A stretch of DNA of 64,000 nucleotides from RPQJ01 sp963748985 (GTDB lineage Bacteria; Pseudomonadota; Gammaproteobacteria; Steroidobacterales; Steroidobacteraceae). Below, in pieces: positions 1 to 8,470 of the stretch; the first letter of the stretch is position 1, and each line of letters starts with the position of its first letter. Made by a program: the position numbers and the translations under genes. Where the stretch lies: assembly GCA_963748985.1 (NCBI GenBank), contig CAVVKQ010000001.1, positions 62,001-126,000 of the forward strand, read 5' to 3'. The notes under the pieces are model-generated. The model made no database searches. It was not told the origin of the DNA and saw nothing but the letters and a program-made list of their open reading frames with translations.

Positions 1-662
1 CAGCTTCCTGTCTGCCCCTGGTCTGGCGTCTCCAGTTCTTCGACGAGGCTGATCAGCTCACGATCGAGATCCGGCTCTTCACCCGAACACACGCCGAGCA
101 CCAGCGCACTTTCGCAGTCCTTGGCGACGTAGGCGTGACCCATGGTGCTGTCAATGTAGATGCCCTGGCCCGCCTTGAGCGTCACGGTCGTGTAGAACTG
201 GAGGTGGACTTCGATCGAGCCCTCGAGCACGTAGATGAACTCCTCACCCCGGTGCTGGACCGGATCGCCGAACTCGGCGAGGTTGTGTGCCCGGATGCGC
301 GTGAGAATCGGCACCATGCGCTTCTCGCGCAGATCGGCACACAGGTATTCGTAGTCGTAATTGGGCGTCGTGATCCGGATCGAATTGTCATCGGTCGTCA
401 GGCTGCGGCGGGCGGTCACCACCGGCGATGCAGGTTCGCGGGACGCAGCATCGCCCTGGCCGAGGAACTCGGTCATGGTCATGCTCAGGCGCGCCGTGAG
501 CTGCTGCAGCTTGTCGTAAGTCAGTGAAAGCTTGTCGGCCTCGACCTTGGCGAGGGTCGACAGCGGGATTCCCACCTTTGCGCTCATCTCGCGCAGCGTC
601 CAGCCGTTGCGCCGGCGCAGCAGATGGATCAGTCCGCCGAGCGTGGCGCCACTACGTTCCAT
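1..662 (-). CDS. XRE-family transcriptional regulator with C-terminal cupin domain (3' end cut by window)
   Basis: The minus-strand frame opens with ATG at 660-662 and runs off the left edge without a stop, about 220 residues. The first 65 residues form an XRE helix-turn-helix (LRRRNGWTLREMSAKVGIP, then STLAKVEADKLSLTYDKL). Residues about 120-190 form a cupin barrel (HRGEEFIYVLEGSIEVHL, then GQGIYIDSTMGHAYVAKD). XRE-cupin proteins commonly sense small metabolites and repress amine or amino-acid catabolic genes. The gene starts 8 bp after the flavoprotein gene upstream on the same strand, so the two are probably cotranscribed. Autoregulation through the palindrome at 1936-1963 is inferred. Confidence 0.85.
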   Translation of the reverse strand, partial: MERSGATLGGLIHLLRRRNGWTLREMSAKVGIPLSTLAKVEADKLSLTYDKLQQLTARLSMTMTEFLGQGDAASREPASPVVTARRSLTTDDNSIRITTPNYDYEYLCADLREKRMVPILTRIRAHNLAEFGDPVQHRGEEFIYVLEGSIEVHLQFYTTVTLKAGQGIYIDSTMGHAYVAKDCESALVLGVCSGEEPDLDRELISLVEELETPDQGQTGS

Positions 663-670
663 GAACTCCC

Positions 671-1849
671 CTATGTTCCAGGCGACACGCGGCCGTCGCC
701 GTGCTTCGCGTTGTAGTCGACCTTGGCATCCTTGAAGCGCCGAGGCGACAGGTCCTCGACGATGAGGCCTTGATCGATGACATCCTGCGGCAACGGGTTG
801 CGCTGCGCCAGAGCCGCGGCCGTACGGGCCAGTGCCGGCGCCGTCTGGATGCCGTATCCGCCCTGGCCGGCGCACCAGAACAGGCCGGGCACGTCCGGAT
901 CGTAGCCGACCACCGGGATGCGGTCAGGCGCAAACGTGCGCAATCCGGCCCAACGGTGACCGACCCGGCGAATCTCGATACCCAGTGACGCCTGCACGCG
1001 GTCGACGGCGATCGCCACGTCGAGTTCGTCCGGTTGCGCGTCGCACGGTGGCGTCGGCGATTCATCCGCCGGCGACAGCAGCAATTTCCCAGCGTCCGGC
1101 TTGAAGTAGAACTGCTCGTCCACATCGATCACGGCGGGCCACGACCGGATGTCGACGTCGCCCGGAGCGTCGACCAGCACCGCGGTACGGCGCAGCGCGC
1201 GCAACCCGACCGGCCGGCTGCCGCAAAGTGCGGCAACCTCGTCTGACCAGGCTCCAGCCGCATTGATCAGGGTCGCCGCGCTCGCGGAGCCTTCAGGCAG
1301 GTCGATCGACCACGCGCCGGCGCTGCGCTGGATCTTCGTTACGAGGCAGTTGTTCACGATCCTCGCGCCCGCCGCGCGAGCGCCGCGCAGGTATCCCTGG
1401 TGCAGGGTGTCGACGTCGATGTCCATCGCGTCGGAGTCGAGGGCCGCCGCCGCGACGTAGCCAGGCTTCAGCAAAGGCACACAAGCGAGCGCCGCATTCG
1501 CGTCGATGGTTGCAACGCTGCCGCCCGACGCGCGGATCTCGCGGACCATTTCCGCAAGCCGCCCCCGCTGCTCTGCGCGTGCGACGTAGAGGCAGCCCCG
1601 CGGCAGCAGCAGCGGCTGCTCGCAAAAGCCGGTTGGCGGATGGTCGAAAAAAGCGCGGCTCGCCCGCGTCAGCGCCCGAATTTCGCGTCCACCGTAAGAC
1701 GGCGCAAAGAGCGCTGCCGAGCGGCCGGTCGCGTGATATCCCGGACGCGACTCACCTTCGATGAGGCAGACACGCGCCCGTCGCGCCAGCTCGTAGGCGA
1801 GCGAGGCACCGGCGATACCCGCCCCGATGACGATGAAGTCGTAGCGCAT
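671..1849 (-). CDS. FAD-dependent oxidoreductase of the D-amino-acid dehydrogenase (DauA/DadA-like) family
   Basis: 392 residues. The start at 1849 puts the dinucleotide-binding motif VIGAGIAGASLAYELA at residues 6-21, as expected for the DAO fold; an upstream in-frame ATG would add 56 residues with no family character. The segment GYHATGRSAALFAPSYG resembles the substrate-side loop of D-arginine dehydrogenase-like enzymes. The C-terminal part carries the usual flavin closure (GHRWAGLRTFAPDRIPVVG, then GLFWCAGQGGYGIQTAP). Probable reaction: oxidative deamination of a D-amino or secondary amino acid, passing electrons to the respiratory chain. The exact substrate cannot be told. It heads a two-gene unit with the XRE-cupin regulator and is divergent from the TonB receptor. 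Confidence 0.85.
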   Translation of the reverse strand: MRYDFIVIGAGIAGASLAYELARRARVCLIEGESRPGYHATGRSAALFAPSYGGREIRALTRASRAFFDHPPTGFCEQPLLLPRGCLYVARAEQRGRLAEMVREIRASGGSVATIDANAALACVPLLKPGYVAAAALDSDAMDIDVDTLHQGYLRGARAAGARIVNNCLVTKIQRSAGAWSIDLPEGSASAATLINAAGAWSDEVAALCGSRPVGLRALRRTAVLVDAPGDVDIRSWPAVIDVDEQFYFKPDAGKLLLSPADESPTPPCDAQPDELDVAIAVDRVQASLGIEIRRVGHRWAGLRTFAPDRIPVVGYDPDVPGLFWCAGQGGYGIQTAPALARTAAALAQRNPLPQDVIDQGLIVEDLSPRRFKDAKVDYNAKHGDGRVSPGT

Positions 1850-1935
1850 GTTGCTGCGAGTGGTCCCTTCGGATTTCGTGTTCTGCAGACTGTTCTCCGC
1901 GGAGCGCCGGCCATAGTGCAATAGACACAGTGTTT

Positions 1936-1963
1936 CTGACAAGAGACAGTTATCTCTTGACAG
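1936..1963. promoter_or_regulatory. Imperfect palindrome, candidate operator of the XRE-cupin regulator
   Basis: The half-sites CTGACAAGAGA and TCTCTTGACAG are separated by 6 bp; 22 of 28 positions are self-complementary, with a perfect AAGAGA/TCTCTT core. It lies in the 166-bp gap between the flavoprotein gene (minus) and the TonB receptor gene (plus) and overlaps the proposed -35 hexamer at 1957-1962. A bound dimer would block that promoter. Assignment to the neighbouring regulator is inference. Confidence 0.55.
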
Positions 1964-1985
1964 GTAATCGAATCCTGCTGATAGA
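1957..1985 (+). promoter_or_regulatory. Candidate sigma70 promoter of the TonB receptor/peptide operon
   Basis: A consensus -35 TTGACA (1957-1962) is followed after 17 bp by GATAGA (1980-1985), a weak -10. Transcription would start near 1992, about 24 nt before the ATG at 2016, leaving room for the ribosome site AGGGGGAG just before it. The -35 is inside the palindrome. Confidence 0.45.
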
Positions 1986-2015
1986 CTCCGTGCACCGCTA
2001 CTAGGGGGAGTATCC

Positions 2016-4217
2016 ATGAGTCACCTTGCCCGCAGTATTCGTCGTTGCTTCGCACTGGCAGCTGTCACCACTACCTCGCTCTGCGCCGGGACGGCCTTCG
2101 CAGCGACCAACGAGCTCGAAGAGATCGTGGTCACGGCCCAGAAGCAGGAGCAGAAGCTGAGCGAAACGCCGCTGTCCGTCACGGCGCTCTCGTCGAGGAA
2201 TCTCGACGCGCTCGCCGCAACCCAGTTCCGCGACTTTGCGAACACGGTGCCTGGCATTAGCTTCACGAGCGAGGGCGTCGGCTCGACGCAGATCAACCTG
2301 CGCGGGATCACTTCGGGCGGAAGTGTCTCGCCGACCGTCGGTATTTACGTGGACGAGGTCCCGTACGGATCGAGCACGGCGTTCGCGGGGGCGGCGGGAC
2401 TCGCGCTGGACGTTGGCTTGTTCGATCTCAACCGCGTCGAGGTGCTGCGTGGACCGCAGGGCACGCTGTACGGCGCCAGCACCATGGGTGGCCTGCTGAA
2501 GTACGTGACGACGACACCTGATCTGCAGAATTTCGGAGGCAAAGCGCGCGCGGGTCTGTCCACGACGGATGACGGCGATATCAACTACGACGTGGCGTCC
2601 GCGGTGAACCTGCCTTTCGGGTCGGACAAGGCCGCGGCCCGTCTCAGCGGCTTCTATTCGCACGATGGCGGCTACGTCGACAGCCTTGGCCTCGGCGAGG
2701 AAGACGTCAACCAGTCCGACGTCTATGGCGGCCGTGCCGACGTCCTGTTCCAGCCGACGGATGCGCTTTCGATCCGGCTGAACGCCTTCATGCAGAGGAT
2801 CGATCGCGACGGCACGAGCCAGGTGGCCTACGACCTCGCCACTGGCAATCCCCTCGACGGCGATCTCGAGCAACAAACCATCCTGCCACAGGGCTTCGAG
2901 CAGGAGTTCGACCTGTACAGCGGCACCCTGGTCTACGACTTCGGTCCTGCCGAACTGACGTCGGTCACCAGCTACCAGGAATTCACCAACGACAGTACGC
3001 TCGATGCGTCCCCGTTGTATGTGCCACTGCTCAATGCCGTGCTGCCGCATCCGCCGTTTCCGATCTGGGGTGCAACCGGCGTCGATTACGGCATCACCAC
3101 CGACAAGTTCACGCAGGAATTGCGGCTCGCCGGTACTGGACCGACTTTCGACTGGCTGATCGGCGGCTTTTATACGGACGAGGACAGCGATCAATCCCAG
3201 GTGATCAACTCGTTTGCGCCGGACGGTTCGCCGCTGGACATCAATGTCGCGACCGTCGGCCTGCCGAGCACCTACGAGGAAACTGCCGGCTTCGGCACGG
3301 TGACCTGGCACGCCACGAGCAAGCTCGACGTGGCGGGTGGACTGCGCTACTCACGCAACGAACAGACGTACGTGCAGGAAGGCACGGGTCTGCTGGTCGG
3401 CCCCAGTCCGAAAGCGACTTCCTCCGAGAGCGTATCGACGTACCTCGCCAACCTGCGTTACCTCGCCAGCGATAACCTGATGACCTACTTCCGGTACGCG
3501 ACCGGTTATCGCCCTGGCGGACCCAATTTCCTGGGTAGCGACCCGGTCACCGGTGAGCCACTCGGCAACCCCGCGTTCGAGTCGGACGAGCTGCAAAGTT
3601 ACGAAGGTGGCCTCAAGGCCACCACGGGCGATCGGCGGTACAGCGCCGACATTGCCTTGTATCTCATCAACTGGGACAACATGCAGGTCGGCGCAGCTCG
3701 GAACGGCATTGGGGTCGTCGCCAACGCCGGGACCGCACGGAGCACCGGAGCGGAGTTCACGCTGACGGCACTCCCCATTCCGGAACTCACGTTGCTCGGC
3801 ACCTTCGCCTGGACCGACGCCAAGCTCACCGAGGATGCTCCGGACCTGGGAGGTCGTGATGGTGATCCATTGCCGGATACGCCGGATTTGGCGTTCACGG
3901 TGTCCGGGGACTACTCCTTCGGCGTTCTCGACCACACGGGCACGATCGGCGCCTTGTTGCGGTACGTGGGCGACCGCGTGAGCGGTTTCGAAGCAAACGC
4001 GGGCTCGCCGCAGTACCGCCTGCCTGAATACACGACCGTTGATCTCCGGGGGTCAGTTGCTATCGGCTCCGCCAATGTGCGGCTGTACGTGCGCAACGTG
4101 TTCAATGAGCGCGGACAGCTTTCGGCTGGAACGGCTCTGACCCAGCTGGGCGGACCCGCGATGGTCAGCATCCTGCAGCCGCGCACGTACGGGGTGAGTG
4201 TCGATGTCGACTTCTAA
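2016..4217 (+). CDS. TonB-dependent outer-membrane receptor
   Basis: 733 residues with a signal peptide (cleavage near ALA of GTAFAATNE), then a TonB box (EEIVVTAQK, about residues 35-43), a plug domain (VPGISFTSEGVGSTQINLRG; EVLRGPQGTLYGASTMGGL) and a 22-strand-type barrel ending in the aromatic terminus VSVDVDF. The ATG at 2016 follows AGGGGGAG. It imports a bulky substrate across the outer membrane using TonB energy. Downstream genes encode serine hydrolases, a dipeptide epimerase, a dipeptidase and peptide carriers, so the ligand is more likely a peptide or muropeptide than an iron chelate; this is inference from context. It overlaps the next gene by 14 bp. Confidence 0.93.
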   Translation: MSHLARSIRRCFALAAVTTTSLCAGTAFAATNELEEIVVTAQKQEQKLSETPLSVTALSSRNLDALAATQFRDFANTVPGISFTSEGVGSTQINLRGITSGGSVSPTVGIYVDEVPYGSSTAFAGAAGLALDVGLFDLNRVEVLRGPQGTLYGASTMGGLLKYVTTTPDLQNFGGKARAGLSTTDDGDINYDVASAVNLPFGSDKAAARLSGFYSHDGGYVDSLGLGEEDVNQSDVYGGRADVLFQPTDALSIRLNAFMQRIDRDGTSQVAYDLATGNPLDGDLEQQTILPQGFEQEFDLYSGTLVYDFGPAELTSVTSYQEFTNDSTLDASPLYVPLLNAVLPHPPFPIWGATGVDYGITTDKFTQELRLAGTGPTFDWLIGGFYTDEDSDQSQVINSFAPDGSPLDINVATVGLPSTYEETAGFGTVTWHATSKLDVAGGLRYSRNEQTYVQEGTGLLVGPSPKATSSESVSTYLANLRYLASDNLMTYFRYATGYRPGGPNFLGSDPVTGEPLGNPAFESDELQSYEGGLKATTGDRRYSADIALYLINWDNMQVGAARNGIGVVANAGTARSTGAEFTLTALPIPELTLLGTFAWTDAKLTEDAPDLGGRDGDPLPDTPDLAFTVSGDYSFGVLDHTGTIGALLRYVGDRVSGFEANAGSPQYRLPEYTTVDLRGSVAIGSANVRLYVRNVFNERGQLSAGTALTQLGGPAMVSILQPRTYGVSVDVDF

Positions 4218-6240
4218 CCTGACCGGGTTGCGGGCACGCTGCGGCATCGCGTTCCTCACTGCGGCACTGGCGGCAGCGTCTGGCGCGGCCGCACAGGACC
4301 TGGCGCCGCAGGCGGCGACCGCTGCAACCGAGGCGAGTGTCCCGGCATCGGCGCCGGCCACGACCGCTGGTGAGGCGGCACAGACCCCGCAATTGACTTA
4401 CGCCGACCTGGGCGCGTGGCTCGACGGCTTCATGCCGAACGCGATCAAGCAGGGCGACATTGCCGGTGCCGTGGTCGTCGTCGTCAAGGACGGCGCCATC
4501 CTGGTCCAGCGTGGCTATGGTTATGCGGACGTCGACGCCGAAAAGCCGATGGACCCCGAGCACACGCTGGTACGCCCGGGCTCGGTGTCCAAGCTGTTCA
4601 CGTGGACTGCGCTGATGCAGTTGGTCGAGCAGGGCAAGGTCGAGCTCGACGGCGACGTCAACCAGTACCTCGACTTCAAGATTCCGGCATTCGACGGCAA
4701 ACCCGTTACCGTGCGCAACGTGTTGACGCACACGACGGGCTTCGAGGAAGCGCTGAAGAACCTGATCAGCGAGGAAGGCAACGATCTTCCCGGCTTCGAC
4801 GCCATCCTGAAGGAGAACGTTCCGGCCCGGATCTTTGCCCCGGGCACCACGCCCGCGTATTCCAACTTTGCGGCTTCGCTTGCCGGCTACATCGTGCAGC
4901 GCGTCTCAGGCATGTCGTTCGACGACTACGTCGAGAAGAACATCTTCGCGCCGCTCGGCATGAACAGCACGACGTTCCGCCAGCCGTTGCCGGCCGATTG
5001 GAAGCCGCGCATGGCGCAAGGCTACAAGGACGCGTCCCATCCCCCGCACAAGTTCGAACTGGTCGGCGCGGCGCCGGCCGGCAGCGTCAGCACGACGGCC
5101 TCGGACATGGCGCGTTTCATGATCGCGCACCTGCAGCAGGGCAAGTATGGCGACGCGCAGATGCTGCGGCCAGAGACCGTGCAGCTGATGCACGGCACGC
5201 CGTTGACGATCCTGCCGCGGGTCAACCGCATGGTGCTGGGTTTCTACGAATCCAACTACAAGGGCCGCCGCATGATTGCCCATGGCGGCGACACGGAGTG
5301 GTTCCACAGCGACCTGAACCTGTTCCTCGACGAAGGCGTGGGCCTGTTCGTCTCATTCAACAGCCTCGGCAAGGACGGCGCCGCGCATCCCTTGCGCAGT
5401 ACGTTGCTGCGGGAGTTTGCCGACCGCTATTTCCCGGTGCCGGACGTCAAGGCGACGCCGCTCGACGAGCAGACCGCGCGCGAGCACGCCGGGCTGATCG
5501 CGGGCAATTACTGGAATTCGCGTCGCGCCGATACCAACTTCCTGAGCCTGCTGAACCTGGCGGGCGAGTTGAAGGTCGTCGCCAACGACGATGGCACGAT
5601 CAGCGTCTCGATGCTCACGAGCCCGACCGGCGAGCCGCTGCGCTGGCGCGAGGTCGAACCGTTCGTCTGGCGCGAGGTCCACGGCACCGACGTGGTCGTC
5701 GCCGAAGAAAAAGCTGGCCGCATCGAGCGCTTCAGTGTCGGGGACTACGCTCCCATCATGATGTTCGAGCGGCCCCCGCCGTCGAAGTCGGGTACCTGGC
5801 TCCTGCCGGCGGCAATCGCAGCGCTCGTCATCCTGCTGGTGACGGCGCTCGCGTGGCCGGTCAGCGCGTTGACGCGTCGTTACTATGCGGCCCCGTCCAG
5901 ACTGAGCGCCAGCGATGCACGGGCGCAACGCCGGCTGCGACTCGTCGCCGTGGCGACCGTGCTCGCATGGGCAGGCTGGCTGGGCCTGGTCTACGCGATG
6001 ATGAGCAAGATCAGCCTGCTCTCGCCGAAGATGGACGGCTACCTGTGGGCACTGCAGGTGCTCGGGACGATCGTCTTCGTCGGCGGCACGCTGGTGGCCT
6101 TGTGGTCGGCTCGGACGACGTTGCGCGGTGGACGCGGCTGGCTCGCGCGAGTGTGGACGGTGCTGCTGGTGGCGGCGTTGCTCGTGAGCCTGTGGATCGC
6201 CTTCGCGTTCCACCTGCTCCACTTCGGCGTGCTGTACTGA
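4204..6240 (+). CDS. Serine hydrolase of the class C beta-lactamase/D-peptidase family with C-terminal membrane segments
   Basis: 678 residues. ATG 4204 is preferred over GTG 4198 because it is 6-8 nt from GGGGTGAG. A signal peptide (GIAFLTAALAAASGAAAQ) is followed by a Ser-active domain: SVSK at about residue 128 (nucleophile and Lys), YSN at about 219, and HGG at about 359, the three motifs of class C beta-lactamases, DD-peptidases and related esterases. After residue 520 come four hydrophobic helices (for example LLPAAIAALVILLVTALAWP), so the enzyme is tethered in the inner membrane with its catalytic part in the periplasm. Probable role: hydrolysis of D-amino-acid-containing peptides. True substrate unknown. 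The next gene starts 1 bp after its stop. Confidence 0.88.
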   Translation: MSTSNLTGLRARCGIAFLTAALAAASGAAAQDLAPQAATAATEASVPASAPATTAGEAAQTPQLTYADLGAWLDGFMPNAIKQGDIAGAVVVVVKDGAILVQRGYGYADVDAEKPMDPEHTLVRPGSVSKLFTWTALMQLVEQGKVELDGDVNQYLDFKIPAFDGKPVTVRNVLTHTTGFEEALKNLISEEGNDLPGFDAILKENVPARIFAPGTTPAYSNFAASLAGYIVQRVSGMSFDDYVEKNIFAPLGMNSTTFRQPLPADWKPRMAQGYKDASHPPHKFELVGAAPAGSVSTTASDMARFMIAHLQQGKYGDAQMLRPETVQLMHGTPLTILPRVNRMVLGFYESNYKGRRMIAHGGDTEWFHSDLNLFLDEGVGLFVSFNSLGKDGAAHPLRSTLLREFADRYFPVPDVKATPLDEQTAREHAGLIAGNYWNSRRADTNFLSLLNLAGELKVVANDDGTISVSMLTSPTGEPLRWREVEPFVWREVHGTDVVVAEEKAGRIERFSVGDYAPIMMFERPPPSKSGTWLLPAAIAALVILLVTALAWPVSALTRRYYAAPSRLSASDARAQRRLRLVAVATVLAWAGWLGLVYAMMSKISLLSPKMDGYLWALQVLGTIVFVGGTLVALWSARTTLRGGRGWLARVWTVLLVAALLVSLWIAFAFHLLHFGVLY

Positions 6241-6241
6241 C

Positions 6242-7258
6242 GTGGGCGTTCCGGGACGGCGCCTGGCCTTGACGCAGGCAGTCGAATGCCTGCGGCTCGC
6301 GACGCCGTTCCGCATCTCGGGGTACACGTTCACCGAGGGCACGGTCGCGCTGGTGACGCTCACGGACGATGGGCTCACGGGACGCGGCGAAGCCAATGGC
6401 GTCTACTACCTCGATGACGATGCGGAATCGATCTGCCGCACGATCGAGGCCCATCGCGAGGTGATCGAGCGCGGCATCACGCGCGCCGAACTGGCGACGC
6501 TGTTGCCGCCGGGCGGGGCACGCAATGCACTCGATTGCGCGCTGTGGGACCTGGACGCGAAGCGCACGGGGCGTCCGGTGTGGCAACTGGCCGGGCTGCA
6601 TGGCGTGAAGCCGCTGATCACCACGTTCACACTGGCTGCGGACGATCCGGCGACCGTCCGCGCCGGAGCCTTGAAGTTTGCGGGGGCCCGCGCACTCAAG
6701 CTGAAGCTCGACGGCGACCTCGACACGGACATTGCTCGCGTCAGGGCAGTGCGTGACGCACGGCCCGAAGTCTGGCTCGGGGTCGATGCGAACCAGGGGC
6801 ACACCATCGAATCACTCGCTGCGCTGATGCCGACGCTCTGCGATGCCGGGGTCCGCCTGGTCGAGCAACCGCTGGCTCGCGGCCGTGAGTCCGACCTCGA
6901 CGGATTCAAGAGCCCGATCCCCCTGGCCGCCGACGAGAGCGTGCAGGATTCCCGCGACATCGAGGGACTCGTCGGACGCTTCGACGTCATCAACATCAAG
7001 CTGGACAAATGCGGCGGGCTGACCGAAGCCTTTCGCATGGTCGACGAGGCGCGCAGGGTGGGTCTCGCCACGATGGTAGGCAGCATGTTCGGCACGAGCC
7101 TGGCAGCGGCCGCCGGTTTCATCGTCGGGCAGCTCTGTGAAATCGTGGACCTCGACGGTCCCACGATCCTGGCGCAGGATCGCGAACCCGCGGTCCGCTA
7201 CGAAGATGGCCGCATTGCATGCCCCGACGGACTCTGGGGCGCCTACGCGACAAGCTGA
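6242..7258 (+). CDS. Dipeptide epimerase (L-Ala-D/L-Glu epimerase type), enolase superfamily
   Basis: 338 residues with a GTG start immediately after the preceding stop, suggesting translational coupling. The enolase-superfamily layout is complete: N-terminal capping domain, ALKLKLDG with the first catalytic Lys (about residue 158), metal ligands in VDANQG (about 183), VEQPL (about 209) and AADES (about 233), then INIKLDKCGG with the second catalytic Lys (about 259). The paired KxK and KxDK lysines mark the dipeptide epimerase branch, which inverts the alpha carbon of the second residue of dipeptides such as L-Ala-D-Glu from peptidoglycan. No signal peptide, so cytoplasmic. Context with a dipeptidase and peptide carriers supports a muropeptide or D/L-dipeptide route. 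Confidence 0.9.
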   Translation: MGVPGRRLALTQAVECLRLATPFRISGYTFTEGTVALVTLTDDGLTGRGEANGVYYLDDDAESICRTIEAHREVIERGITRAELATLLPPGGARNALDCALWDLDAKRTGRPVWQLAGLHGVKPLITTFTLAADDPATVRAGALKFAGARALKLKLDGDLDTDIARVRAVRDARPEVWLGVDANQGHTIESLAALMPTLCDAGVRLVEQPLARGRESDLDGFKSPIPLAADESVQDSRDIEGLVGRFDVINIKLDKCGGLTEAFRMVDEARRVGLATMVGSMFGTSLAAAAGFIVGQLCEIVDLDGPTILAQDREPAVRYEDGRIACPDGLWGAYATS

Positions 7259-7281
7259 AGTCAGGCGGGCCAGGGGGGGCG

Positions 7282-8439
7282 ATGACGAACCAGTCCAGGA
7301 AAATGATTGGGCGACGAGGCCTGCTGCAATCCGCGTTGGCCGTTGCGGCCACGAACTTCGCCTTGCCGATGATGAGCCGCGCCAGCTTCCATGCTCTCGC
7401 GGCGGCACCGACGAACTACTCGGCGCGCGCCATTAAGCTCGTCGAGCGCTCGCTCGTGATCGACATGCTCGCGGTGATCGCGATCGACTTCCGCCCCGAA
7501 GCGTATGCAAGGACGCTGACCGAGGCGGAAGAGTCGGAGTTCCGCACGAGCGGCATCACCGGCTTCCACAATTCGATCGGCACGGGCGGCCCGCAGGTCG
7601 TCGAAGAGACGCTGGCGTTCCTCGCGGCGTGGCAGGGCTTCGTCGGCCGCCATTCGCACCTGTTCACGCTCATCGGCAAGGTGTCCGATCTCGACCGCGC
7701 CAAGGCGCAGGGCAAGATCGGCGTCATCATGGGCCTGCAGAATTCCGAGCACTTCCGCAAGGCCGAGGACGTGAAGGTGTTCCATCAGCTCGGGCAGCGT
7801 TGCTCGCAGCTCACCTACAACACGCAGAACCTCATCGGCAGCGGCGGCACCGAGCGTGTCGACGGCGGCATCACCGATTTCGGCGTGCAGATCATCAAGG
7901 CGATGAACGAAGTCGGCATGCTGATCGACGTCTCCCACAGCGGCGATCGCACGACGCTCGATGCGATCGAACTCTCGTCGAAGCCGATTGCCATCACGCA
8001 TTCGAATTGCCGCGCCCTGAACGACCATCCGCGCCTGAAGACGGACGAGGCAATCCGCAAGCTTGCGGCCAGGGGCGGTGTCATGGGGATCACGGGCGTG
8101 CGCAACTTCGTGCGCGGCCAGGAACCGACGACCATCGAGCACATGGTCGATCACATCGACCACGTCGTGCAGCTCGTCGGCATCGAGCACGTCGGCATCG
8201 GCAGCGATTCGGACCTGAACGGCTACGACGACATGCCGGCCGACCAGCGCAAGGAACTGCTCGCGCTGTACAAGCCGAGCTACGCGTTCCGCGACAAGCT
8301 CGACACGGACGGCTTCGATCACCCCAGGAAGATTCTTGACTTGACCGAGGTGCTGATCCGGCGCGGCTATTCCGACGACAACATCGCGGCGATTCTCGGC
8401 GGAAACTTCCGCCGACTGCTGGAAGCCACGTGGACGTGA
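7282..8439 (+). CDS. Membrane dipeptidase-like protein (peptidase M19 family) with atypical metal site
   Basis: 385 residues. ATG 7282 follows a G-rich ribosome site; an upstream in-frame start at 7219 would overlap the epimerase gene. The N-terminus has a twin-arginine-like signal (GRRGLLQSALAVAATNFALP). M19 landmarks are present downstream: LIDVSHSG (metal His), AITHSNCRALNDHPR (metal His) and IGSDSDLNGY. However, the HxD normally near the mature N-terminus reads VIDMLAVIAIDF, and the bridging Glu of the usual GIEGG segment reads GLQNSEHF. So three of five usual metal ligands appear replaced. It may be a single-metal or altered hydrolase, or a non-peptidase. Neighbours still place it in dipeptide use. 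Confidence 0.82.
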   Translation: MTNQSRKMIGRRGLLQSALAVAATNFALPMMSRASFHALAAAPTNYSARAIKLVERSLVIDMLAVIAIDFRPEAYARTLTEAEESEFRTSGITGFHNSIGTGGPQVVEETLAFLAAWQGFVGRHSHLFTLIGKVSDLDRAKAQGKIGVIMGLQNSEHFRKAEDVKVFHQLGQRCSQLTYNTQNLIGSGGTERVDGGITDFGVQIIKAMNEVGMLIDVSHSGDRTTLDAIELSSKPIAITHSNCRALNDHPRLKTDEAIRKLAARGGVMGITGVRNFVRGQEPTTIEHMVDHIDHVVQLVGIEHVGIGSDSDLNGYDDMPADQRKELLALYKPSYAFRDKLDTDGFDHPRKILDLTEVLIRRGYSDDNIAAILGGNFRRLLEATWT

Positions 8440-8470
8440 CGCCAGAGTCATGCAGGGCAGGGCGGCCCGC

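Noticed and set aside
2001..3311. 436-codon open frame on the minus strand opposite the TonB receptor gene
   Set aside because: Arg/Gly/Val-rich composition without domains and fully antisense to a strong gene; typical high-GC shadow frame.
4416..6272. 618-codon plus-strand frame overlapping the first serine hydrolase
   Set aside because: Arg/Ala-rich off-frame product; the hydrolase frame has all catalytic motifs.
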